Assembly: GCA_001940725.1 (NCBI GenBank)
Contig: MDVR01000055.1
Coordinates: forward strand, 1 to 33,500
Direction: 5' to 3'
DNA length: 33,500 nt
Origin: Candidatus Heimdallarchaeota archaeon LC_2
GTDB lineage: Archaea > Asgardarchaeota > Heimdallarchaeia > Heimdallarchaeales > Kariarchaeaceae
Part shown: piece after piece, positions 8,399 to 18,776 of the stretch
Position numbering within the stretch: position 1 is the first letter of the stretch
How the letters are laid out: each line of letters begins with the position of its first letter
Made by a program: the position numbers and the translations under genes
Notes under the pieces: generated by a model
What the model saw: the letters and a program-made list of their open reading frames with translations, nothing else
What the model was told of the DNA's origin: nothing
Databases searched by the model: none

Positions 8399-8422
8399 AG
8401 TAAATAAATTCATTCATTTACT
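8399..8422. repeat. 7-bp inverted repeat in the divergent intergenic region
   Basis: AGTAAAT (8399-8405) and ATTTACT (8416-8422) are perfect inverted arms with a 10-nt spacer. The repeat lies about 27 nt before the start of the small membrane protein gene and 200 nt before the TrmB-like gene. It could be an operator, but in such AT-rich DNA it may be chance. Confidence 0.3.
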
Positions 8423-8615
8423 ATTAATTGTATGTGATCGATACTGAGATGATAATTAAAATATTACAAAATACAAAAACAGGAGTCAAAATATAAATTG
8501 TATTTCAAAAAATAATACAGAATTTTTATTGAATCTCGCATATTATTTTGATATCTTATCACAAAAATTCTTTTATCAAAAAAACTTCAAAAACTATGAA
8601 CACTTGAGTTTATCG

Positions 8616-11252
8616 ATGAGTAATCAATTGTCACTAGGTTTAACTGATTTAGAAGAAACAGTGTACAAAGCCCTTCTTGTAAGCGGTCAGTTAACTATTG
8701 GTGAATTAAGAGTGACTACAATTAAAGATTTAAACGAACTTAATTCGACATTAACCTCTTTAAAATCAAAAAAACTAATTCGAGATATCCCTGCATTGGA
8801 CGGAAGATATGCCTGTCTTTTACCACTAGGGACACTAAAAGATCAATTATTCAAATCAGTCGATAACATGGCGGTTATCGAACGAGGACTTAAACAAAGT
8901 TCAACAGATACATTGGCTAAGTTACAACAAGAACTGGATGGGCAAGATAAACAATATTCAGATTTAATAACAAAACAAATTGATGTAATGAATTTGCAAT
9001 TTGAGACCTTCAATAATAAGTTCAGATCCCAAATAGAAACTAGCAAAGAAAGTGTACTGTCTGCTGTTAACGCTATGGAACTTTCAAATAACGCATCTAA
9101 AGAAGAAATTGAAAATAAAATCAATGATAAAACCACCTCATATGAGGCTAAAATTGGATTGGTATTCAAGAGTTTAGAAAATAAATTTATTGCTCGTACA
9201 GCAGCTTTAAAGGAAGACATGAAATCTGATATAGCTTTAACTCTTGAAACAGTAAAACCTACTGTGGAAGCGAGCGTTTCTAAAATTAATGAAGCAAGTA
9301 ATGAAAGTGTAGTTAAATTAAATAATATATTCAGCCTAAATTCAAGGAAATTTGATGAAGCAGCCCAGAGCTTTACTAGTCAATCAAAAACCCATTTAAG
9401 TGAAAAAATTACTTTGGTTAATTCTTCAATAACTGAAACTAAGACAACGATAACCGGTTTGGAAGAAAATCTATCCAATGAAGTAAATAGTCGAAAAATA
9501 AGTTTAGATGATTACTCTAATCAAATAACATCAACATTTGGTGAAATGTCAGAAGAGCTAATCCAAGTAGAGGATGATTTTACTTCTCAAATTCGAGGGA
9601 TTGAAGAAAATTTAATATCTACAAATACTGAAATTAATAGTAAAACCACTGCATTCCTGACAGAAAGTAATGATAAATTAGCCTCTGTTACTAATGAACT
9701 TCAAACTTCAATCAATACATCTATTGATCAAGAATTAATAAAATTCAAAACTCAAATAGAGGATTATTATCAGAGATTGATAACAGAAACTATTTCTCAA
9801 TTTGACGAATTGAAAAACTCTCTTAGTCAAAGTGTTGATAATAAAATCTCAGAAATAAATTCCACTAGAGAAGATACAAGATTAGCGATCAATGAGTCAT
9901 TAAACGTTTCAGTATCATCATTAAAAACTACCATTGATGAAAGTTCACAGAAAAGAAATCAAATGAAAACCTCTTTATTTGCAAATTTAAAACAAAAATT
10001 TGAATCAAATAAAATTAAATCAAATGAGATTTTAGGTAATATATCATCAAACATTGAAGGACTAATAAATACAATAAAAACTTCCACCACCAATTCAACA
10101 GCAAAATTAACAGAATTAGAAGGAAGGAATAATGGAATTAGTGCTGAATTTGAAGAAACGCAGTCTACAACAATAAACAGTAACCTAACAGAGGCATTAA
10201 ATGAAATATCAAACATACTAGGGCATGAACTAGACAGTTTGAATCAGCTGAACGAAGAATTAGCCAATTCTAATAAAACAATGATTGAGGGGGCATTAAC
10301 CAATATTCAAGAAATAATTAGCACAAAAATAGATTCCCTTGAAATAGAATTAAATAATTTTCATAATTCATTTATTTCAAATGTTCAATCGTCTTTAGAT
10401 GAAGAATCTGAACAATTAACTGATGGTAACTCCTCTCACGAAGAGGTGAAAAAATTTCTTAATGAATTATCAATCGAAATGAGAACTTTTTCAACAGCAA
10501 CGCATCATACATTCAGTAGTTTTATTGAATCTATGAAATCAGATACTGCTAAATTAATTACCGATCCTCAAAATTTTATTCTTGCTCAAGGTGATATTCT
10601 AAAACAAGAAGGATTTGAAACATTTAACAAAGCTAAATCACAGTCGAGTGCAAATACAGCAAATCAAGTAAATCTTCTGAAAAGTGCAATGGATGATTAT
10701 TCTGCAAATTATTCAACATCATCACAAGCCGTCACAAGTAAAACATTGGATTTGGCAAGTGTTTTAGAAAAATTATTTGACGTTCAAGAAAGTATCGATA
10801 CTCCAAAACTGAATACAGGTCATATAGTAGGTAAAGAAGCAATTATGTATCAACTTGAAAACCTACTTAGTAGGGTTAAAAGTAAGGTAACTATATTAGT
10901 TCCATCTATTAGTTTAGTAAATGTAGATCAAATCTTAGAAATGAAAAGTACGGCACAAGTAAATGTGATTTCATATATTAATGAGGATACAGACAAAGAG
11001 TGGATTGATAAAATGCACAGTGCTGCAGCTAATGTTACATTAAGATCGCTAAGCAAATCCGGTATTGGAAGTGAATTACCTGATTTCATTGGTATTGAAA
11101 GGGAAGGAGAAGAAATTTTGCTTGGTACAATGGATGATTCAGCCAATGAATATGTTGCAATAATGAGTAGTTCTGAGTATTTCGTTAAGATCCTCGGAAA
11201 CATTGTGATTGCGGATTATGCAAGAGGTAAGTCAAGACAATTGAAAAAATAG
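8616..11252 (+). CDS. TrmB-like wHTH protein with a ~650-residue coiled coil
   Basis: An 878-residue protein from ATG 8616. Residues about 1-75 form a winged helix of TrmB type (LTDLEETVYKALLVSG..., with a wing near DGRYACLLP). Residues about 75-730 are almost continuous, low-complexity, polar coiled coil rich in Ser, Thr, Asn, Glu and Ile. Residues about 734-878 form a compact alpha/beta domain starting GKEAIMYQLENLLSRV and VTILVPS, like the C-terminal effector domain that follows the HTH in TrmB regulators. In ordinary TrmB proteins the two ends are joined by a short helix, so the huge spacer is odd. The frame extends to a TTG at 8529, which sits just behind a TATA-like AAATATAAATTG; that longer start (29 more residues) cannot be excluded. 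No membrane segment is seen. Confidence 0.8.
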   Translation: MSNQLSLGLTDLEETVYKALLVSGQLTIGELRVTTIKDLNELNSTLTSLKSKKLIRDIPALDGRYACLLPLGTLKDQLFKSVDNMAVIERGLKQSSTDTLAKLQQELDGQDKQYSDLITKQIDVMNLQFETFNNKFRSQIETSKESVLSAVNAMELSNNASKEEIENKINDKTTSYEAKIGLVFKSLENKFIARTAALKEDMKSDIALTLETVKPTVEASVSKINEASNESVVKLNNIFSLNSRKFDEAAQSFTSQSKTHLSEKITLVNSSITETKTTITGLEENLSNEVNSRKISLDDYSNQITSTFGEMSEELIQVEDDFTSQIRGIEENLISTNTEINSKTTAFLTESNDKLASVTNELQTSINTSIDQELIKFKTQIEDYYQRLITETISQFDELKNSLSQSVDNKISEINSTREDTRLAINESLNVSVSSLKTTIDESSQKRNQMKTSLFANLKQKFESNKIKSNEILGNISSNIEGLINTIKTSTTNSTAKLTELEGRNNGISAEFEETQSTTINSNLTEALNEISNILGHELDSLNQLNEELANSNKTMIEGALTNIQEIISTKIDSLEIELNNFHNSFISNVQSSLDEESEQLTDGNSSHEEVKKFLNELSIEMRTFSTATHHTFSSFIESMKSDTAKLITDPQNFILAQGDILKQEGFETFNKAKSQSSANTANQVNLLKSAMDDYSANYSTSSQAVTSKTLDLASVLEKLFDVQESIDTPKLNTGHIVGKEAIMYQLENLLSRVKSKVTILVPSISLVNVDQILEMKSTAQVNVISYINEDTDKEWIDKMHSAAANVTLRSLSKSGIGSELPDFIGIEREGEEILLGTMDDSANEYVAIMSSSEYFVKILGNIVIADYARGKSRQLKK

Positions 11253-11270
11253 AATATTGATACTTTATGA

Positions 11271-11555
11271 TTCAACTGCAAAAAACTCGTAACAGGAATA
11301 AATCTAATTACACATCGAGAGACAATATCAATCATCACCATTGATATTGGACCTGTAGTTGATCATGTATCATTCTTTGAAAGTCCACGGAATATTGTGT
11401 TGACAGTTGGTGTTTCTGTTATACTTGCATCTGCTGCAGTTTATGGAATTACTACATACCGACATAAACTACTACGAAAAAGAGAGGCCGATGTTAAGGG
11501 AAGAGCTAGGGATTATCTTGATGTTGCACGAAGAATAAAAGAAGAAGAGCGTTAA
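11271..11555 (+). pseudogene. remnant of a membrane protein C-terminus, or small GTG-started protein
   Basis: An open frame of 94 codons runs from just after TGA 11268-11270 to TAA 11553-11555, but its first standard start codon is GTG 11397, which would give 52 residues. The product has a clear membrane helix (LTVGVSVILASAAVYGI) followed by a basic, charged helical tail ending ARRIKEEER. The protein-like sequence continues upstream of the GTG (IDIGPVVDHVSFFESP), suggesting that this is the end of a longer secreted or membrane protein whose beginning has been lost. The family is not recognised. Confidence 0.4.
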
Positions 11556-11647
11556 AATTTATCATTAATCATTTCACTCGTTTCTAGTTAACCTACAAAT
11601 TGCGGATAGCCCATACTATATGCGAAACAATATTTCGAATACTGTAA

Positions 11648-13441
11648 TTAAGGATCAAATAATTCAAATAATATAGTGATAAATTCAAAATCAAAATTAT
11701 CAAAGAAACCATCATCAAAATCATTTGATAGTCCAAGAAGTGCATCATTCGTAAAAGGGATATTAGTTAGAAGTGAGGTCCATTCTGCATCAATTAATCC
11801 TACAACTGTACCAGCATGTGATCCAGAAACAATTGTAATGGGTTTACCTTGTTGGTTTGGCCCCATAGGTACCAAAGACCAACCAAAATAGGGAATAGAG
11901 AATACTTGATTTTTATATGCGATATCTACAATTTCTATTGTTTCAGATAATACATTATCATTCACATTCCATCCTCTATTGTTAAAATCAGCATCCCCAT
12001 TTTCATTGAATATTGAATACAAACTGAGAATATTTTTATTTGTTATATCTTCCAATAATGGATTATAAGTTGAGTCTTCAAATAAACTCCATGGCTCAAT
12101 CAATAATACATTATCAATATCTGAATACAGAGGATCATCTATAAGTGCAATATTTTGATCTGCTAACAATTGAAATAGTAAATTATATGTGCCATATCTT
12201 GTAGATGATGACGCAAAATCTGTCATCAGGGAATTAAAATAAATTATTTTATCAGGGATCGTTGCAATATAATTAATACTAATTGATTTCTCAAAATTAC
12301 CTTTTCGTAAGATTATCTCATTAGTATCTTTATCATGAGCAACAAAAGTTATTCTCAACAGTGATGTATAATCGCTGTAAAATTCGTGATTATAGAAAAT
12401 CTGATTTGTTCCTAAATATTCAATTTCCAAATCATTGATGTCAGTAATTTTGGATGCATGAGTTATTGTTATACTGAATGTATATTGCAACCCATCCCAT
12501 ACAAAATCTGGTGTGATAGGGAGCTCATTTGGAAATACAGAAAAAATTTCGGACATGCTATAATTTAAATGAGAATATGTGTCCATAATTTCAACTGATC
12601 CATCTAAATTAACCTTACCAGCTCCTTCGCTTAATAGAAGAGTACTATCAGAATGCACTGCACCTTCCATTAGAACTAATTTTGTGTATCCTGCAGATGG
12701 AATTTGATCATTTTTAATGTGGTAATCAATCATGATATCGGCTGCCACAGCTGCTGCTGCTGGTGCAGTAAAACTTGTTCCTCTTAATATATCTGCACGC
12801 TCATGAGTTGCAATCACATCCGGTTTCATTGTCCTGAAAGCTGTAGGCCCCCTAGAGGAGTAATCTTCTACATCATTATCAAGATAGGCCCCAACCGCAA
12901 CAATATCGGGATATATTGCAGGAGATGCAATTACTCCTTGGTAACTATCTCCTAGTCCGCTATTTCCTGCTGCAGCAACAACAAGAATATTAGCATCTAT
13001 AAATGGGTCAAATAAAAATCGATCAAAATTTTCAGCAATATAGGCAGAACCTAAACTTAAAATTGCAATATCTATAGATAGGGATTCAGTTGCAAACAGA
13101 ATTGCAGCAAACAAAGCTTCTGGTTGAATAATACTATCTATTTGATTATCTATGACCCTAATATTATGAAAAACAATATTATTTTTATATCTAAGATTTT
13201 CCATAAAAATTCCAAAAACAGCATCACCATGATCAGTTCCATCTTGTGTTGCAGAGAAATCTTTTGAATATCCATAAGCTTCCTTGGCAAAGCTATAATC
13301 TTTAATTTCAATATCTTCTCGAAAAATATGATCCACATTTAAGCCTGAATCAAACATTGCTACGTTAAGAGGTCTATCACTATTATCGTCCGATATGATT
13401 AAATTTCCAATTGAAAATGCAGCAACAATGATAACTACCAA
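11648..13441 (-). CDS. membrane-anchored subtilisin-like (S8) protease resembling site-1 protease
   Basis: Subtilase with the full catalytic set, numbered from codon 13441: Asp31 in MFDSGLN, His71 in DGTDHGDAVFG, oxyanion Asn160 in AAAGNSG, and Ser223 in GTSFTAP. SSRGPT and MKPD between them are typical. About 350 residues follow the peptidase core, including a beta-rich part and a segment reading DNVLLIEPWSLFED and ITIVSGSHAGTV. Order and motifs recall eukaryotic membrane-bound site-1 protease (MBTPS1: SSRG...MKPD, GTS.A.P, then a VDSEEE..F domain). The TTG at 13441 is in the middle of the anchor helix. The frame continues upstream without ATG/GTG/TTG to an ATA at 13516-13514 that has AGGTGA 7 nt before it and would complete a basic N-terminus plus membrane helix. 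The catalytic domain should face outward. Confidence 0.88.
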   Translation of the reverse strand: MVVIIVAAFSIGNLIISDDNSDRPLNVAMFDSGLNVDHIFREDIEIKDYSFAKEAYGYSKDFSATQDGTDHGDAVFGIFMENLRYKNNIVFHNIRVIDNQIDSIIQPEALFAAILFATESLSIDIAILSLGSAYIAENFDRFLFDPFIDANILVVAAAGNSGLGDSYQGVIASPAIYPDIVAVGAYLDNDVEDYSSRGPTAFRTMKPDVIATHERADILRGTSFTAPAAAAVAADIMIDYHIKNDQIPSAGYTKLVLMEGAVHSDSTLLLSEGAGKVNLDGSVEIMDTYSHLNYSMSEIFSVFPNELPITPDFVWDGLQYTFSITITHASKITDINDLEIEYLGTNQIFYNHEFYSDYTSLLRITFVAHDKDTNEIILRKGNFEKSISINYIATIPDKIIYFNSLMTDFASSSTRYGTYNLLFQLLADQNIALIDDPLYSDIDNVLLIEPWSLFEDSTYNPLLEDITNKNILSLYSIFNENGDADFNNRGWNVNDNVLSETIEIVDIAYKNQVFSIPYFGWSLVPMGPNQQGKPITIVSGSHAGTVVGLIDAEWTSLLTNIPFTNDALLGLSNDFDDGFFDNFDFEFITILFELFDP

Positions 13442-13696
13442 AAATATTGCATATGGTACGGGATTTGTTTTAGCATCACGTATTAACCAATTTTGTTTTT
13501 TAGGTTCCCAAGATATTTTATTTTCACCTGTTTAGAATATCTGATTCTATCCATTTCTTGGCATGATATTATACTGTAATATATTTTTTTCCTTGAAATC
13601 TATTTTTGCATTGCAAATAATTTGATCGAAGTAATTATACACGTAATTTCAATATTATAATATGGTTTTAGGTTCTTTCAGAAGTATATTATTTTG

Positions 13697-15108
<1,412 letters not shown>

Positions 15109-15275
15109 ATGCCATTTATTTGTATAATAAGAATATTGACACTGACGCTAGTAATGATAAACAAAATCCAATCTAACGATATTTTTTTTAAAAAAATGTT
15201 ATGAAGCAATAATTAGTCTTATTATTTCACAAATCAATTTTTCAATGGAATTAATAATTGAGTTCAAATAATCAA

Positions 15276-16721
15276 TTAATAGGATTTAAGATAAACAATT
15301 AATTCTTCAAGAAATGCTTCAATAATTTCTTGTGGTTCTGATACCATTTGCATATTTTCTTTTTCTTTTTCTGTAAATCGGTAGTGGTTAGCAATTTCTG
15401 CAGTTACCGCCCTTAATAAAGCACCCAATTGTGATATTTTAATCATTTCTCTAATTTCAGCAGGTGAGATGGCAATACTAATCATATAATCCTTTGAACC
15501 TCCCCGTGCATTAATGTTATCAACCGAAAATACCATGTTTATTGATCCATAATCACTTACAGAATGAATGAATGGTTCGCCAGGGTTCACTCCCATTAGG
15601 TCAAGAAACCTTGGGATTGCTTGAAGTTTATCTTTCTCCATTCTTCCGTGCGGTGGAGGGATAATCATTTCTGCTTTTGGACCTATAATATCGTCAAAAA
15701 GACTTAAGATAATATGTACATCTAATTGGGATATATCTTTTTCTTGAGATCGAGGAAATCTAGGTGCAACTCGTGGATCGTGTTGAACCATCATTCTGTA
15801 TGCTTGAATGTGATCTTCGCTAATTATAGAATTCTCGATATACGGGAGCATTGCATCTTCAGATTTTAAATATTCGTAATCAAATCTAGCATCAATTCTC
15901 TTTCTCAGAATTTTCTTCTGATTTGCTTCAACATCAAAATTCTTCCATATTGGTAATTTGAATTCAACATGTTCAAGTAAATATTTTGCCAAAGAATAGT
16001 AAGATTGGTAGGCTTCAGAAAATAAACTGAAAATATATTCTTCTGGAAGTTCTTTGACAAGTTTATTAGCAATGGAAAAATACAATCTTAATAATTGGTT
16101 CTTATACATATTATATACTTTCTTGCTATGGGTATCCTGAGCCATTTTAAGATGGATTCTAATTGGGTCCAATTTGATTTGATAGCGATCTTTATATCTA
16201 TTTCTAAGCCTTTTCAAAGGATCCTTTATAGATTTTTCAATTACTTTTGACATTGTTTCAGGTGTAAATTTTAGTAATTCCTCAAAAAATATCGAATAAA
16301 TTTGGGCTATGGTTTGAATTTCTGTTGGAGGTTTTATTCCTGCTGAGAGTTCATAACCCCTCAGAACGTATTCAACCTGGCTGGGAATTAATGGCTTTGG
16401 AATATAATCTCTTGCTCCTTCTCTGAGAAGGTTTGCTATTTCATTTTGATTTGAAAGTGGTGATAGAATTATTATTTCTAAATTTTTATTTATAGCTAGC
16501 AACCCTCGAATAATTTCCTGTGTAGTGAAATTGGGTATTGACGTATCAAGTAGAACAAGATTTGGTCTGGTTTCAGCGACATATTTGAAAGCTTCTTTTC
16601 CAGAAGAGGCCATTCCTACAACTTCAAAACCAATGAGAGTTAAAAGATCCATTAATGTATTTCTAATGAACACACTATCGTCAATTACAAAAATTCTGTA
16701 AGCTTCGGATCTTACCATCAT
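15276..16721 (-). CDS. response-regulator receiver protein with C-terminal longin-like domain
   Basis: A 481-residue protein. Residues 9-123 are a CheY-like receiver domain: acidic pair Asp14-Asp15, phospho-acceptor Asp59 in LLDTSIP, and Lys109 in IPKPLIP. A helical, charged region of about 200 residues (125-330) has no recognised domain. Residues about 334-445 run VHIILSLFDDIIGPKAEMIIPP, then MVFSV and LGALLRAVTAEI. The 'lsl.Dd.iGP' opening with five-strand spacing recalls longin/roadblock-type small domains that pair with GTPases in Asgard archaea and eukaryotes. Two ATGs open the gene; the first has a strong GGAGGT 9 nt upstream. No histidine kinase is in the window. The REC call is firm; the longin call is tentative. 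Confidence 0.85.
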   Translation of the reverse strand: MMVRSEAYRIFVIDDSVFIRNTLMDLLTLIGFEVVGMASSGKEAFKYVAETRPNLVLLDTSIPNFTTQEIIRGLLAINKNLEIIILSPLSNQNEIANLLREGARDYIPKPLIPSQVEYVLRGYELSAGIKPPTEIQTIAQIYSIFFEELLKFTPETMSKVIEKSIKDPLKRLRNRYKDRYQIKLDPIRIHLKMAQDTHSKKVYNMYKNQLLRLYFSIANKLVKELPEEYIFSLFSEAYQSYYSLAKYLLEHVEFKLPIWKNFDVEANQKKILRKRIDARFDYEYLKSEDAMLPYIENSIISEDHIQAYRMMVQHDPRVAPRFPRSQEKDISQLDVHIILSLFDDIIGPKAEMIIPPPHGRMEKDKLQAIPRFLDLMGVNPGEPFIHSVSDYGSINMVFSVDNINARGGSKDYMISIAISPAEIREMIKISQLGALLRAVTAEIANHYRFTEKEKENMQMVSEPQEIIEAFLEELIVYLKSY

Positions 16722-16730
16722 ATTGAGAAT

Positions 16731-16736
16731 ACCTCC
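16731..16736 (-). promoter_or_regulatory. strong Shine-Dalgarno site of the receiver-longin gene
   Basis: Minus-strand GGAGGT, 9 nt before the ATG at 16721. It is the best ribosome site in the window and fixes this start. Confidence 0.6.
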
Positions 16737-16769
16737 AATTATTTAAAATTTGTATTTATTAACCTACAT

Positions 16770-16790
16770 GATTGATATTCATGATCAATC
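16770..16790. promoter_or_regulatory. GATTGAT / ATCAATC palindrome upstream of the receiver-longin gene
   Basis: Perfect 7-bp inverted arms at 16770-16776 and 16784-16790 with a 7-nt spacer, about 50 nt before the start codon and just upstream of AT-rich TATA candidates. The half-sites (GATTGA/TCAATC) match those in the gdhA promoter, although the spacing differs (9 against 6 nt between the six-base cores). Confidence 0.4.
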
Positions 16791-16979
16791 TTATAGAATT
16801 ATATTTTATTATCTTATTTGTTATTTGTAGCTAAATTAATATTTAGATTTAAACTCACCCTTTTTTTTATGAGCTGCGGTGGAAATTGAATAAATGCAAG
16901 AATAATTTATCAACATGCTAAATTAATAAAATAAATAAAGTACATTAAAAATACAACTATTTTACTATCCACTTGAATT

Positions 16980-16997
16980 AATAGGAGTAAACCTATT
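16980..16997 (+). promoter_or_regulatory. hairpin covering the nadE ribosome site
   Basis: AATAGG (16980-16985) pairs with CCTATT (16992-16997) across a 6-nt loop, immediately before the TTG start. The GG of the GGAG Shine-Dalgarno site (16984-16987) lies in the stem, so the structure could lower translation initiation. The six-pair stem is weak. Confidence 0.3.
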
Positions 16998-18668
16998 TTG
17001 AGCGGAAAATTCCAATTTGTTTTGTGTCAAATTAATTCAAGAGTCGGAGATATAAATTATAATAAAAATAAAATAATTCACGCAATCAAAGAATATTCAG
17101 ATAATGAAATCAAATCTGTGATAGTTTTCCCAGAATTGGCATTATCCGGTTACATTCCTCTTGATCAACTGTATTACAATGATCTACACTATAAATTGGA
17201 ATTAGCCCTCGAGGAAATAAAATCTATTTCAGGACCTAATGTAGTAATTGTGGGCACCCCAAGAAGAGTAATAGTGAAGGATAAAATCCTATTATACAAT
17301 TCAGCATTTGTAATAACAAATGGTCGGGTTCAAGATATAGTTGACAAAACTCTTTTACCCAATTATGATGTTTTTCATGAAAAGAGATACTTTCTACCTT
17401 CAAATGGACCAAAGACGATCACTATTGAAAATTTGAAAATTGGCTTGCAAATATGTGAGGATATGTGGGATGACAGACCTGAACATAAAATCAAAGTAAC
17501 ACAAGAACAAATTAATAATGGGGCGGATTTAATTATTAATATTAGTGCCTCACCATATCATTGGGAGAAACCTGAAGACCGTTTAACAGTAGTTCAAAAT
17601 CATGTAAATCAAAACCAAAATAAAATTCCTTTTGCATATCTTAATTTGGTTGGTTCACAGGATGAGATTGTATTTGATGGTCGTAGTTTTATTGTAAATT
17701 CGAATGGTGAATTAGCGACTTGTTCTAAATCATTCCAAGAGGATTTTCTTGTTTTTTATTTTGAAGAGGAAACCAAGACAGTACAGGTAAAATCTAAAAT
17801 CAAAAATAATTATATTAATGAATGGGAATCAGAAATTTATCAAGCAATAAGAATTAATTTATCTGATTATTTGGAAAAAAACCATTTAACAAATAATGTT
17901 CTAATTGCTCTAAGTGGAGGTATTGATTCAGCTCTCACAACTGCATTGGCTGTGGATATTCTTGGAAAAGATAATGTAAAAACAGTTTATTTACCTTCAA
18001 AATATTCTTCTGATGAATCAACTAAATCAGCAAGGGAATTAGCAAATAACCTTGGTATTGAACTTCTTGAAATACCAATTAACGAAATTCATGACAATAT
18101 GATAAAAACAATTATTAGTAATACTAACGTTAAAGAAGAATTTACGCTTGCAGATGAAAATATCCAACCGAGAATTAGAAGTACAATACTAATGTATCTA
18201 AGTAATAAATTTGGAGGAATAGTAATTTCTACTGGTAACAAATCAGAAATCGCTTGTGGTTATACTACAATCTATGGAGATTCTGTTGGAGGAAAAAATC
18301 TAATTGGTGATTTGTACAAAAATGAGGTTTATCGGTTAGCTGAATATTTCAATCGAGATCAGGAAAGAATACCCAATAGCATTATCAATCGACCACCAAC
18401 AGCAGAACTTAGACCAAACCAAAAAGACAATGATTCTTTACCAGAATATTCAATATTGGATCGAATACTAGAGCTAATTATAGAGGAAGAACTAACTATT
18501 AAAGAAATTGTGGCAAATGGATTTGACGTTGATACAGTAAAAAATGTCCTTAAACTTGTCCGAAGGAGTGAATTTAAGCGATCGCAAATCTGTCAAACTG
18601 TTAAGCTAAAGAAAAGAACTTTTGGAATAGGAAGATTGTATCCTGTTACATCAGGATTTATCCCTTGA
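16998..18668 (+). CDS. nadE: glutamine-dependent NAD+ synthetase
   Basis: A 556-residue two-domain enzyme making NAD+ from deamido-NAD+, ATP and glutamine. The N-terminal nitrilase-type glutaminase domain has the triad Glu46 (FPELALSGY), Lys117 (VDKTLLPNY) and Cys153 (QICEDMWDD). The C-terminal ATP-pyrophosphatase-type synthetase domain has SGGIDS at 306-311 and the downstream STGNKSE and GYTTIYGDSVGG segments. The fused layout matches the roughly 550-residue class. The start is TTG with GGAG 10 nt upstream; no better start exists before the conserved first strand. It is monocistronic by spacing (108 nt to the next gene). Identity is secure. Confidence 0.96.
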   Translation: MSGKFQFVLCQINSRVGDINYNKNKIIHAIKEYSDNEIKSVIVFPELALSGYIPLDQLYYNDLHYKLELALEEIKSISGPNVVIVGTPRRVIVKDKILLYNSAFVITNGRVQDIVDKTLLPNYDVFHEKRYFLPSNGPKTITIENLKIGLQICEDMWDDRPEHKIKVTQEQINNGADLIINISASPYHWEKPEDRLTVVQNHVNQNQNKIPFAYLNLVGSQDEIVFDGRSFIVNSNGELATCSKSFQEDFLVFYFEEETKTVQVKSKIKNNYINEWESEIYQAIRINLSDYLEKNHLTNNVLIALSGGIDSALTTALAVDILGKDNVKTVYLPSKYSSDESTKSARELANNLGIELLEIPINEIHDNMIKTIISNTNVKEEFTLADENIQPRIRSTILMYLSNKFGGIVISTGNKSEIACGYTTIYGDSVGGKNLIGDLYKNEVYRLAEYFNRDQERIPNSIINRPPTAELRPNQKDNDSLPEYSILDRILELIIEEELTIKEIVANGFDVDTVKNVLKLVRRSEFKRSQICQTVKLKKRTFGIGRLYPVTSGFIP

Positions 18669-18776
18669 TAATATGTGAAATATTTGTAGGTCTTCTTTAT
18701 TTGCACCTTTTTTCATTAAAATGCTTGAAAAAAAACTCTGAAAATACATTTTTTTTATGTTTCAACAAGAATTTTT

